Source: Pantoea anthophila (GTDB taxonomy: Bacteria > Pseudomonadota > Gammaproteobacteria > Enterobacterales > Enterobacteriaceae). From it: a DNA stretch of 64,000 nt. The position numbers were made by a program, and so were the translations under genes. The notes below the pieces were generated by a model. It had not been told where the DNA came from. It worked only from the letters and a program-made list of their open reading frames with translations, and did not search any database. How positions within the stretch are numbered: the stretch's first letter is position 1; each line of letters starts with the position of its first letter. The stretch covers positions 124,001 to 188,000 of the forward strand of contig NZ_VHIZ01000050.1 in the NCBI RefSeq assembly GCF_006494375.1, written 5' to 3'. Positions 19,257-27,506 of this stretch are shown one piece after another.

Positions 19257-19816
19257 GCTTTGCGCCTCACGCGCTGACGGACGCACCACTCCGCGCCCAT
19301 CAGCGCGGCGATAAGCAGATAGCTGATCGCGCCGTTCCACAATGTCCAGAGTCGCAGATTCCCCAGCAGGCAGGTTAAGAGCGCCATGCTGCCATTGCCG
19401 ATAAAGAACAGGCACCAGATTTGGGTGACGCGGCGGGTATAGCGCACCGCAGCAGGCGGAAGCACGGGCTCACGCAGTCGGGCGATACGTTCCACCAGCG
19501 GCATCGCGCTCCAGAGCGAGGCGCCAAACAGCAGCAGCATCGCCAGATTGACCGCCACCGGATACCACAGCAGCAGATGCTGCGAGCGGAGCAGCTGGCT
19601 GCTGATACAGAGCAGCGCGCCGAGCAGGGCCAGCCAGCCCATCACAGCCCCCATGGCCGTATGCTGACGACGCAGCTGGAGCCAGCGCAGCCCAAACAGC
19701 AGCGCCAGCAGCCAGAAAAGTCCCTGCCAGCGCGGCTGGGTGAGCGCCAGCCAGACCAGCAACGGCCAGGCCAGCAGCGTCAGCAGATTGAGCAGGCGAA
19801 GAGTGGCAGCAGGCAC
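19253..19816 (-). CDS. apeG: APE cluster integral membrane protein ApeG (COG4648)
   Basis: A 187-residue hydrophobic protein with about six predicted spans and a basic C-terminus, matching the COG4648-type membrane proteins that sit beside the ligase in APE clusters. Its biochemical role is not known. It starts at GTG (19814-19816), seven bases after the apeF stop, with no clear ribosome site, so it is probably translated by coupling to apeF. Confidence 0.82.
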   Translation of the reverse strand: MPAATLRLLNLLTLLAWPLLVWLALTQPRWQGLFWLLALLFGLRWLQLRRQHTAMGAVMGWLALLGALLCISSQLLRSQHLLLWYPVAVNLAMLLLFGASLWSAMPLVERIARLREPVLPPAAVRYTRRVTQIWCLFFIGNGSMALLTCLLGNLRLWTLWNGAISYLLIAALMGAEWCVRQRVRRKA

Positions 19817-19823
19817 GGCGGGA

Positions 19824-20078
19824 TCAGGCGTCTTCGCGCATCAGTTGTTCGACCGCATCGACCACGTCCTGCACGGTTCGCACCGCGCGGAAGGTTTCCG
19901 GTTTGATTTTACGACCGGTGCGTTTCTGCAGGTGAACCACCATATCGACGGCATCGATGCTGTCGAGTTCGAGATCTTCATACAGGCGGGCCTCAGGATG
20001 GATATCCTCCGGCGCAATTTCAAACAGGCTGGTCAGCAGGGCCGACACTTCCTGATAAATCTCTTCTTTATTCATCAT
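19824..20078 (-). CDS. apeF: APE acyl carrier protein ApeF
   Basis: An 84-residue acyl carrier protein. The phosphopantetheine serine is S40 in LELDSIDAVDM. It carries the growing aryl polyene chain. Two adjacent ATGs exist (20076-20078 and 20073-20075); the first lies eight bases from a GGAG ribosome site. It is separated from apeE by 16 bases. Confidence 0.9.
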   Translation of the reverse strand: MMNKEEIYQEVSALLTSLFEIAPEDIHPEARLYEDLELDSIDAVDMVVHLQKRTGRKIKPETFRAVRTVQDVVDAVEQLMREDA

Positions 20079-20094
20079 AAAATGGTCTCCGCGT

Positions 20095-20352
20095 TCAGCT
20101 GCGCTGTTGGTTGACGAACGCTGCCAGCGTCGCAACAGAGAAGAAGTGGGCACGCAGGGTTTCACTCTCCGCAGAGAGCGTTACGCCGTAGCGATTTTTC
20201 ACCGCCAGGCCAAGCTCCAGCGCGTCAATTGAGTCCAGGCCGAGGCCGTCGCCAAACAGCGCATCTTCGGTCTCAATATCCTCGGGGCTGAGATCTTCAA
20301 GGTTCAGCGTGTCGATAATCATCTGTTTGATATCGTTGATTAATACATCCAT
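20095..20352 (-). CDS. apeE: APE acyl carrier protein ApeE
   Basis: An 85-residue acyl carrier protein with the modification site S41 in GLGLDSIDALEL and an acidic composition. Two carrier proteins in tandem are the rule in APE clusters and are thought to divide starter loading and extension. It has 13 bases to apeD upstream and 16 to apeF downstream. Confidence 0.9.
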   Translation of the reverse strand: MDVLINDIKQMIIDTLNLEDLSPEDIETEDALFGDGLGLDSIDALELGLAVKNRYGVTLSAESETLRAHFFSVATLAAFVNQQRS

Positions 20353-20365
20353 ACCGGTTTTCGTC

Positions 20366-21166
20366 TTACCTGTTCTGGGGGACCAGCGCCTGTTGTAAAT
20401 GGCGGGTCAGGCGACGCGCGGCCAGCGGCTGCGCATCGGGATTACTTTCACAAAACGACTGAATGTCGATTCGCGGTTGTACACGCACAGTAAACAGCGG
20501 TTTAACTGGCGGAATCTGATACCAGCGGCTCTGCTTATCGAGCATGCGCTGGCTGCAGGTGATGTGGACGACGCGCAGATCGCAGCCGGCGCGCACGGCG
20601 ATATTGGCGGCGCCCCGCTGCAGGGAGAGCGGCTGACCGTAGCGGGTGCGGGTGCCTTCCGGAAAGATCAGAATATTGTCGCCGCGCGCCAGGCGCTGCT
20701 GACTGTCGGGCAGCAGCGTCTCCGCTTCACTGTTGATCAGATAGTCGGCTGCGCGGATCACCCCACGCATAAAAGGATTCTTCTGCAGATCGGCCTTCAC
20801 CAGACAATCCATCTCCGGCAGCACCGAGGCGATCATCACGTAATCGATCAGCGAGGGATGGTTGGCCACGATGAGGCAGCCGCGATCCTGCTGCAGCAGC
20901 TCAGCGCCTTCGATGCGGTAGTCGTAGACCCCGGTCAGCCGGCAGAACCGCAGAAAGCAGCGGAAGCTGAACGCGATAGCGCGTCGGGCCAGCAGACGGC
21001 GGCGCAGGGAATCACGCTGAACCAGCAGCAGCAGATTGAAGCCCACCAGCGACAGCAGCAGTCCACCCAGGCCAAACAGCGTGAAACTCAGCGCGGTCAT
21101 CACCAGACGCCAGCAGTAGTTCAGGCGGCTGCCCGCGCAGAGTGCCGGTTGTGAACAGTCAGCCAT
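20366..21166 (-). CDS. apeD: APE cluster lysophospholipid-type acyltransferase ApeD
   Basis: A 266-residue PlsC-family acyltransferase with an N-terminal hydrophobic pair (about residues 20-50), the NHPSLID catalytic motif (NHX4D) and the FPEGTRT substrate motif. It probably transfers an acyl group while building the lipid anchor of the pigment. The ATG lies inside the end of apeC (eight-base overlap). Confidence 0.87.
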   Translation of the reverse strand: MADCSQPALCAGSRLNYCWRLVMTALSFTLFGLGGLLLSLVGFNLLLLVQRDSLRRRLLARRAIAFSFRCFLRFCRLTGVYDYRIEGAELLQQDRGCLIVANHPSLIDYVMIASVLPEMDCLVKADLQKNPFMRGVIRAADYLINSEAETLLPDSQQRLARGDNILIFPEGTRTRYGQPLSLQRGAANIAVRAGCDLRVVHITCSQRMLDKQSRWYQIPPVKPLFTVRVQPRIDIQSFCESNPDAQPLAARRLTRHLQQALVPQNR

Positions 21167-21890
21167 GTTCTCTCTCCCAGTGCCATGTCAGGCGTTCACC
21201 CGGCAGGCTGAACGCGGGCGACGCCGCCAGCCACTGCTGCAGAAAACGCAGGCTCTGCGGCCACAGCGGCGCGTGGGTCTGCGCCGGTTCAGGGCGACCG
21301 CTGCAGCGCAATGCCTCGCCTTTACCCAACAGCAGCGCCACCGCATAAGGCACATTCATGCCCTGCTCCGGCAGCCAGTGTTGATAATAATCGGGCACGC
21401 AGCCGTCGAAATCGACCAGCAGCACCTGCTGATAACCCGCCTGATGCAGGGCGCTGACTTCAATCAATCCCTGCTGGAAAGAGTCGATGCCGGCGGCGAT
21501 GGAGGTGGAAACCAGTGGCGCTTTGGCCGCAATAGTCAGGCTGCCCACCGCCGAGTTGTGAACCGACATGGCAAAATCAGTGGGTGACATCATCTGCTGA
21601 TCGGCCAGCGTGGTGAGGATGCGCAGATTACGCTCCAGTTCGCCGTGACGGCTGGTGAAGACGATCGCGTCCACCCGCTGCCGGGCCAGCAGTGCCAGCC
21701 CGCACTCAACCGCCGCACGACTGCCGCCGCTCAGACGACGCGCGGTCATCATCGGTAAAAACTGCGGTTTCGCCATCTCTCCTGCGGGATCGATAGCGGT
21801 GCCCTGTCGCGCCCAGTCCTGCCAGGCCTCGTGCCCCTGTAATCCTGGAGCCAGGGCCTGCCAGTCGAGCAGTGAGTAAGCGAGTCTCAT
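21159..21890 (-). CDS. apeC: APE ketosynthase-like chain-length factor ApeC
   Basis: A 243-residue beta-ketoacyl-synthase N-terminal-like protein (Ketoacyl-synt_2 type). It keeps the thiolase fold segments (VDAIVFTSRHGELERN, MSVHNSAVGSLTIAAK) but lacks a condensing Cys in the expected place, as expected for the chain-length partner of ApeO. It is the first gene of the operon. The ATG at 21888-21890 is preceded by about 228 bases without genes, which must hold the operon promoter. No methyltransferase gene (apeB in other clusters) precedes it. Confidence 0.85.
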   Translation of the reverse strand: MRLAYSLLDWQALAPGLQGHEAWQDWARQGTAIDPAGEMAKPQFLPMMTARRLSGGSRAAVECGLALLARQRVDAIVFTSRHGELERNLRILTTLADQQMMSPTDFAMSVHNSAVGSLTIAAKAPLVSTSIAAGIDSFQQGLIEVSALHQAGYQQVLLVDFDGCVPDYYQHWLPEQGMNVPYAVALLLGKGEALRCSGRPEPAQTHAPLWPQSLRFLQQWLAASPAFSLPGERLTWHWEREHG

Positions 21891-22118
21891 CTCAACATTC
21901 TTTCGTCAAACGTGTGGTGTCAGCAATTATCAGGACGTTACGCCTGCCCGGTGCAGAAAAGTGCATCGCTGAACGCCTCTGCCGATCGCGCCACGGGCGT
22001 TCACGGTAGAGGTTTATGCTGAGGTTCAGCAATAGCAGCTCATCTGATTTGTCGGCCGGGTGGAGCCAATCTTTATACTCAGGTCCTCTGACGGGACGTT
22101 ATTGCGACGGAAGACGCC
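21891..22118 (-). promoter_or_regulatory. Likely promoter region of the APE operon
   Basis: The only substantial gap upstream of apeC. On the minus strand a GATAAT element near 21926-21931 could serve as a -10, but I see no good -35 at 17 bases, so the exact start is uncertain. The region could also allow read-through from the lipoprotein gene at 22119. Confidence 0.35.
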
Positions 22119-22505
22119 TTATTGCGCCGCCAGCGCCGACAGGCGCAACTGAATGTCCTGATCCAGATTGGCGATCCAGCGGTTGTAGTTACTGTGGATC
22201 TGCCCCTGCCCTGCTTTCAGGTTTTCACTGCTGACATAGTCGATGCGGTAGTTCTGGCTGGTGTAGGTGATGCGAATGGTCGCCGCGAAACCACGCTGGG
22301 CCAGGCGGCCAGTGATCACGCCTGGCGATACGGGGGTCATCACCCATTTACGGCCAATGCCGGCTTCAATGATCGCCGTTTTCATCTGGTTATCGCTGTA
22401 GCGCTGCGTCAGGCTCTGATTCACATTGTGAATCGGTGCGGTGCGGGCACAACCGGTCAATAACGCAGCAACCACGGCCAGCGTGAAAATCGTCTTCTTA
22501 TTCAT
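22119..22505 (-). CDS. Putative lipoprotein of unknown function upstream of the APE operon
   Basis: A 128-residue protein with a lipoprotein signal, lipobox LLTGC (Cys19), and a small mature domain containing GRKWVMTPVSPGVITG and IHSNYNRWIANLDQDI. It reads the same way as the APE operon, 228 bases upstream of apeC. Some APE clusters carry a lipoprotein as their first gene (apeA), so it may belong to the system, but the sequence alone does not prove it. The ATG has an AAGG ribosome site eight bases upstream. Confidence 0.7.
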   Translation of the reverse strand: MNKKTIFTLAVVAALLTGCARTAPIHNVNQSLTQRYSDNQMKTAIIEAGIGRKWVMTPVSPGVITGRLAQRGFAATIRITYTSQNYRIDYVSSENLKAGQGQIHSNYNRWIANLDQDIQLRLSALAAQ

Positions 22506-22771
22506 CAGGAATCCCTTCTTTTATGATATTTATCAGTAATATAAACGGATAATTCGCCGTGCGCAGCCTGCGCTTTTCGTGCGCTTTTCCGTCTGGCTGG
22601 TGTAAAACCCGCGCATGATACCATCGAATGTAAAGACAGGTAAGCAGAAGTATGCATCGCTTTATAGCGGATATTCGGGGGATTGCGGCGGAGGAAACAG
22701 GCTCTCCTGCTGTCGTCAGGGGGCCGATCCGCGCCGTAAAACTCTGGCGACGGCTGGATCGGCCTGGACGA

Positions 22772-24154
22772 TTATGGCGTTGCGGCGGGCGTCCAGCCTC
22801 CCCCCAGCGCACGATAGAGATCGATCTGCGCCAGCAGGAGGTTATTTTTGACGGTAACCCGATTAAGCTGGGTGGAAAACAGGGTGCGCTGCGCATCCAG
22901 CTCATCCAGATAAGAGGCATAACCGTTCTGATAGCGGTTGCGGGCAATGCGCAGCGCCTCGGTCACGTAGGCCTCCTGCTTTTGCAGCTCCTGAAGCTGG
23001 GCCTCTCGCTGCCTGATGGCGTCAACCGCATCGTTGACTTCCGAGAAGGCGTTGCGCACCACTTTTTCATAGCTGTAAAGCGCCTGGTTCCGCGTGGCCA
23101 TTGAGACATCGACCTGCGCCGTCAGCGCTTCACGGTTCAGCAGAGGCGCCAGAATGCTGCCGCCCACGCTCCAGAGCCGGAACGGATTATCCGCTAACTG
23201 ATGCAGCACCGAACTCTGCAGGGTGCCGCTGGCGGTGAGGTTAAGCGACGGCAGCAGCTTCGCCTGTGACGACGCCAGGCTGGCATCGGCCGCCAGCAGC
23301 TGACGCTGCGCCTGCACGATGTCGGGACGGCGGTTGAGTAGCGCAGAAGGCAGCAGCGACGGCATCTGCTGCGGCAGAATCTGGTCAAACTGCTGACGCC
23401 GGGCAAGGGTACGCGGGTTCATTCCCACCAGAATGCTCAGCGCATTCTCCTGCTGGGCGATCTGATGCTGCAGCTGCGGAATCTGCGCTTTGGCCGACTG
23501 ATATTCTGAGGCCGCCTGCATCCACTCCAGCCGGGAGGTGTAGCCGGTTTCAAACTGACGCCGGGCCAGCTTCAGCGAATTATTGCGGGTGGCGAGCGTC
23601 GCCTCGGTGACCCGCAGCTGCTCATCCAGCGCACACAGGTTGAGGTAACCCGACGCGACCGAGCTGGCGATGGTCAGCTCAGCGGCAGACGCCGCCGCCT
23701 GCTGCGCCGCTAAGGTCGCCTGCGCCGCCGTGATGCTGCTGCTGCGCGCGCCCCACAGATCAACCTCGTAGCTGCCCTGTAACACACCCTGAAACACATC
23801 GGTCTCATAAGGCTGTCCCGTTACTGACGAGAGCGTGCGTTCACGGGTTGCGGCCACACCGGCGCTGACGGTGGGAAAGTTATCACCCTGCGTGGCGCGC
23901 AGCTGGGCGCGATACTGATCGACCCGGGATCGCGCCGTAAGAATATCGGGATTGTTGCGCAGCGCCTGGCTGACCAGCCGGTTGAGATACTCATCATGAA
24001 AGGCACGCCACCACTCTGCCTCCGGCGCGGCGCCGGGGCCGACACTCTCCCGCCAGGCCGCCGGGATCGGCAGCGAGGCCGGTGCCTTTTCAACCTGTGT
24101 GGCGCAGCCTGACAGCAGCAGTGACAGGGCAGCGATCGCTACGCGGCCCCTCAT
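22772..24154 (-). CDS. Outer-membrane efflux lipoprotein (NodT/OprM family)
   Basis: A TolC-like channel of 460 residues with a lipobox (LLSGC, Cys17), so it should be anchored in the outer membrane. Typical family features are the AEWWRAFHDEYLNRLV start and the internal duplication with ARNRYQNGYASYLDEL near the C-terminus. It is the last gene of a marR-MFS-HlyD-OMF operon, overlapping the adaptor gene by four bases. Together they form a complete tripartite pump. The substrate is unknown. Confidence 0.9.
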   Translation of the reverse strand: MRGRVAIAALSLLLSGCATQVEKAPASLPIPAAWRESVGPGAAPEAEWWRAFHDEYLNRLVSQALRNNPDILTARSRVDQYRAQLRATQGDNFPTVSAGVAATRERTLSSVTGQPYETDVFQGVLQGSYEVDLWGARSSSITAAQATLAAQQAAASAAELTIASSVASGYLNLCALDEQLRVTEATLATRNNSLKLARRQFETGYTSRLEWMQAASEYQSAKAQIPQLQHQIAQQENALSILVGMNPRTLARRQQFDQILPQQMPSLLPSALLNRRPDIVQAQRQLLAADASLASSQAKLLPSLNLTASGTLQSSVLHQLADNPFRLWSVGGSILAPLLNREALTAQVDVSMATRNQALYSYEKVVRNAFSEVNDAVDAIRQREAQLQELQKQEAYVTEALRIARNRYQNGYASYLDELDAQRTLFSTQLNRVTVKNNLLLAQIDLYRALGGGWTPAATP

Positions 24155-25245
24155 GGCGCAGCCTCACCGGCGGGCCGGGCGGCCGTATCGATGCTGACCT
24201 CCACGGACATGCCGGGACGCAGCTGTGCCATATCCTGCTCCTTCAGGCGGATGCGAACCGGAATGCGCTGTGCGATTTTGACAAAGTTGCCGGTGGCGTT
24301 GTCGGGTGAAATGGCACTGAACTCTGAGCCTGCAGCCGGGGAGATAAACTCCACCTCGCCGCTAAAGCGCTTGCCGTCCAGCGCATCGACCCGAATCGTC
24401 ACCGGCAGGCCGGGACGAATATGGGCCAGCTGGGTCTCTTTCAGATTGGCGATAATCCATTTGTGATTGGGCACCACCGACGTCAGGCGGGTTCCGGCAG
24501 TGACATAGGCGCCGGTGCGGACCGACAGCTGACCGAGCTGGCCGTCATCCGGTGCGGTAATCCGGGTATTCGCCAGGTCGATCTCCGCCAGTTCCAGAGC
24601 GGCACGCGCGCTGGCGACATCCCCCTCCAGCGCATCACGGTTTACAATGACCGTTTGCAGATTCTGCTGTGCCACGGCAATCTGTGCCGCCGCCTGACGC
24701 ACCTGCGCCTGCGCCTGGGCGCTGGCGGCACGGGCGGCATCACGCTCACGTACCGAGAGCGATCCATCCGCCGCAAGGTTCTCAACCCGCTTCAGATCGA
24801 AGCCGCTTTTTAGCGCCTGGGCTTTGGCATTCTCCAGTGCCGCTTTGTTGCTCTGAATCGTCGCTTCTGCGCTGCGACGCTGCTGCAGGTTATTGTTCAG
24901 CGCCGCCTGCTTCATCGCCAGCTGCGCCTGCGCCTGGTGCACCCGCTGACGATAGATCCGATCGTCAATCGTCATCAGTAACTGCCCTTTTTTCACCGGC
25001 TGCAGATCGATCACCTCCACCGAGGTGAGATAGCCACTGACCTGCGGGCTGATAAAGGTCACCTGACCGCGCACATAGGCATTTTCGGTGCTCTGCACCG
25101 CGCTGGTAAAGGGCCAGAGTTGCCAGGCGTAGAGAATAACCAGCACGCCCAGCACCACAATGCCGCTACCCACGGCGACAGAAAGAATACGGCGGCGATT
25201 AACACGTTCGCGTTCTGCAGCTTGAAGCTCATCCTGCTGACTCAT
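24151..25245 (-). CDS. HlyD/EmrA-family efflux adaptor
   Basis: A membrane-fusion protein of 364 residues. It has one N-terminal span (about 20-45), a biotinyl-lipoyl-like domain with AYVRGQVTFISPQVSGYL, a long alpha hairpin rich in Ala/Gln (about 95-200), and a second lipoyl half with ITAPDDGQLGQL. It bridges the MFS pump (25242-26927) and the outer-membrane channel. It overlaps both neighbours by four bases. Confidence 0.92.
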   Translation of the reverse strand: MSQQDELQAAERERVNRRRILSVAVGSGIVVLGVLVILYAWQLWPFTSAVQSTENAYVRGQVTFISPQVSGYLTSVEVIDLQPVKKGQLLMTIDDRIYRQRVHQAQAQLAMKQAALNNNLQQRRSAEATIQSNKAALENAKAQALKSGFDLKRVENLAADGSLSVRERDAARAASAQAQAQVRQAAAQIAVAQQNLQTVIVNRDALEGDVASARAALELAEIDLANTRITAPDDGQLGQLSVRTGAYVTAGTRLTSVVPNHKWIIANLKETQLAHIRPGLPVTIRVDALDGKRFSGEVEFISPAAGSEFSAISPDNATGNFVKIAQRIPVRIRLKEQDMAQLRPGMSVEVSIDTAARPAGEAAP

Positions 25246-26927
25246 TGTTTCTCCCTTAAATCCTGTAATGCGGCCAGCTGTTGCTGCTCACGCAGGTTAA
25301 ATCGCGCCTGACGCCACTCCAGATAACGGCGACGGGTTAAACGCCAGATTACCCACATCAGCGTTGCCAGCGCCAGCGCGGCGGTGAGCAGATAGGTGTC
25401 GTTATAGGCGAGCACGTTCGCCTGCAGTGTGGCGACCGTCTGAAGCTGGCTGGTGCTCTGCGCACCGCGCAGCACGCTGTCACCCACCAGCGGGTTAAAC
25501 AGCGCATTATACTGGCTGAGCCGCTCGGTGACATTGGGATCGAGCAGGGAAAGCTGATCGCCCAGCAGGCTGGAGTGATATTTTTCCCGCCAGACCTGAA
25601 AGGTGCCCAGAATGGCAGAACCGATCAGACCGCCGAGGTTCTGGCTCATGCCAAACAGCACCACAAAACTGACCAGATTCTTCGGCTGGGTCACGACGCT
25701 GCCAATCCCCATCAGCATGGCGGGCGCCATAAAAAAAGCGCTGCTGAAACCCAGCAGGAACTGGCTGAAATACATTTCGGGACCCCGGGTCACCGGGCTG
25801 GATTGCGAATCCATCAGTGACGCGATAATCATCACCACCAGCGAGGCGACAATCGGCCAGTTCAGATGATTGGGTTTAATGGTCAGCGCGCTGGCAGCAA
25901 TGCCGACAATGACCCCGGCGATAATAGCCAGCGCCAGACCACGCATCTGATCGTTCTGCAGGCCAAGCTGCTGTAAGAAGCCGACCGCGCCGGTGTTCTG
26001 TTCGGCCAGGACGATACGGATCATGATCATCACGATGCCCAGCCGCACCATGTTGCCGCTGCTGAGCCAGCGGGTATTGATCAGCGGATTGCGCCGGTTA
26101 TGTTCGATCACCATCGCCGCGACAATCAGCGTCAGCGCTATCGCGGTACAGATACCGAGCCAGGGCGTGGTGAACCACCACTCAATCCGCCCCAACGACA
26201 GCACGCCGCACAGCAGCGCCATGCCAGGTGCCAGCAGAATGAAAGTAACGAAATCCATTTTCTCAAAAGTTTTGATGCGGTCACCCGGTGGCAGTTTCAC
26301 CATCAGCACCCCGCCCAGCGCAATCATCGCCAGACCGAGTTCAAACAGATAGAGACCGCGCCACTCGTTGAGCTGCAGCAGTTCAGAGGAGAAGAGTCGG
26401 GCCAGCGGAATGGCGAGCTGCGACACCGTCAGGCCGATAACCAGCGCTTTCAGGCGATGTTTTGCGGGCCAGGCCTGCACCTGATAGTAGATGCCGAGTG
26501 AGCTGAGGGCGGCCGCCACCATGCCGTGCGCGGTGCGCACAATAATTGCGGAACTGAGGTCGTTGGCAAACAGATGAAAGAACGCCACCAGCACATAGAG
26601 CACCAGAAACGCCTCGGTAAAGACCCGCAGTCCAAACTGCTGGCGGAACTTCACCAGCAGCAGGTTGATCGAGATATTGCCCATCACATAGACCGCAGGC
26701 AGCCAGGCAATTTCATTCGACCAGGCACCAAAGGTGCCCTGCAGATTGACCAGATTTGCTGTGACCAGCGCGTTACTCAGCGCACCGGTCAGGGAAATCA
26801 GCAGACCGATCAGGCCAAACGCCAGGCGTTTGGGCATCGGGTGCAGCGGGGTCGAGGGCGAGCCCGGCAGCATGGGTTTTTCGTGCGGTAACCACTCGCG
26901 TGCAGCGTAGGGATTTCGCTTTGCCAC
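25242..26927 (-). CDS. MFS multidrug transporter (EmrB/DHA2-like)
   Basis: A 561-residue inner-membrane transporter with about 14 hydrophobic segments and a hydrophilic Arg/Gln-rich C-terminal tail. It begins at GTG (26925-26927), three bases past the marR stop, with GGGAAG upstream; a second candidate is the ATG 18 codons later. Gene order with an EmrA-like adaptor and an OprM-like channel marks it as the pump of a tripartite efflux system. Its substrate cannot be inferred. Confidence 0.88.
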   Translation of the reverse strand: MAKRNPYAAREWLPHEKPMLPGSPSTPLHPMPKRLAFGLIGLLISLTGALSNALVTANLVNLQGTFGAWSNEIAWLPAVYVMGNISINLLLVKFRQQFGLRVFTEAFLVLYVLVAFFHLFANDLSSAIIVRTAHGMVAAALSSLGIYYQVQAWPAKHRLKALVIGLTVSQLAIPLARLFSSELLQLNEWRGLYLFELGLAMIALGGVLMVKLPPGDRIKTFEKMDFVTFILLAPGMALLCGVLSLGRIEWWFTTPWLGICTAIALTLIVAAMVIEHNRRNPLINTRWLSSGNMVRLGIVMIMIRIVLAEQNTGAVGFLQQLGLQNDQMRGLALAIIAGVIVGIAASALTIKPNHLNWPIVASLVVMIIASLMDSQSSPVTRGPEMYFSQFLLGFSSAFFMAPAMLMGIGSVVTQPKNLVSFVVLFGMSQNLGGLIGSAILGTFQVWREKYHSSLLGDQLSLLDPNVTERLSQYNALFNPLVGDSVLRGAQSTSQLQTVATLQANVLAYNDTYLLTAALALATLMWVIWRLTRRRYLEWRQARFNLREQQQLAALQDLREKQ

Positions 26928-26929
26928 TG

Positions 26930-27361
26930 CTACATACTTCCCATACGACTCAGCAGTTGTTGCAGCACACGTTCGGTGACGGCCAGATCCTGCGGGTCGA
27001 TGTCAGCCAGCATCTCCGTGCGCAGCGCATCGGCCTCGGTTTTCACGCGGGCAAACGCCTCGTTGCCTTTTTCGGTCAGCACCAGATGGCGCTTGCGGCG
27101 ATCTTCCGGCGGCTGCACCCGCGTCAGCAGCGACTGTTTGACCAGCCGATCCACCAGCGGAACCATGCTGGCATCTTCCAGCCCCAGCAATTGCGCCAGT
27201 TCGGTTTGCGTCATGCGTTCCGGTTCGCTGGCGATGAGGCCAATAGCCATCCAGCTGCTCATACTTAAGCCGCTGTCTCTGAGATGACGATCTACCGCCA
27301 GGCGCCAGGCATGTGCGGTCAGGTGCAGTAAATGGGTGAAGGTACGGGTATGCTGAGACAA
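26930..27361 (-). CDS. MarR-family transcriptional regulator of the efflux operon
   Basis: A 143-residue winged-helix regulator. The wing region RVQPPEDRRKRHLVLTEKG and the recognition part TQTELAQLLGLEDASMVPLV are typical of SlyA/EmrR-like MarR proteins. It is the first gene of the efflux operon and so probably an autorepressor released by the pump substrate. It starts at TTG (27359-27361); an in-frame stop just upstream leaves no earlier start. A 13-base palindrome lies 10 bases upstream. Confidence 0.87.
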   Translation of the reverse strand: MSQHTRTFTHLLHLTAHAWRLAVDRHLRDSGLSMSSWMAIGLIASEPERMTQTELAQLLGLEDASMVPLVDRLVKQSLLTRVQPPEDRRKRHLVLTEKGNEAFARVKTEADALRTEMLADIDPQDLAVTERVLQQLLSRMGSM

Positions 27362-27371
27362 ATGTTAGCAG

Positions 27372-27384
27372 CCTAATGGTTAGG
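27372..27384. promoter_or_regulatory. Candidate MarR operator
   Basis: Palindrome CCTAATGGTTAGG (5-base arms, 3-base centre) directly upstream of the marR start, where the operon promoter would lie. It is short, so chance is possible. Confidence 0.35.
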
Positions 27385-27506
27385 ATTCTGATTAAATAGA
27401 AAGGTTATTATACGCAAAGCAAAACGGGATTGAAAAGCGCCAGTTCTGTTAAAAACTAGTGGATCGCGGCAGAATGTCCAGAGTCCGCTATCGGGAGCCC
27501 GATAAT

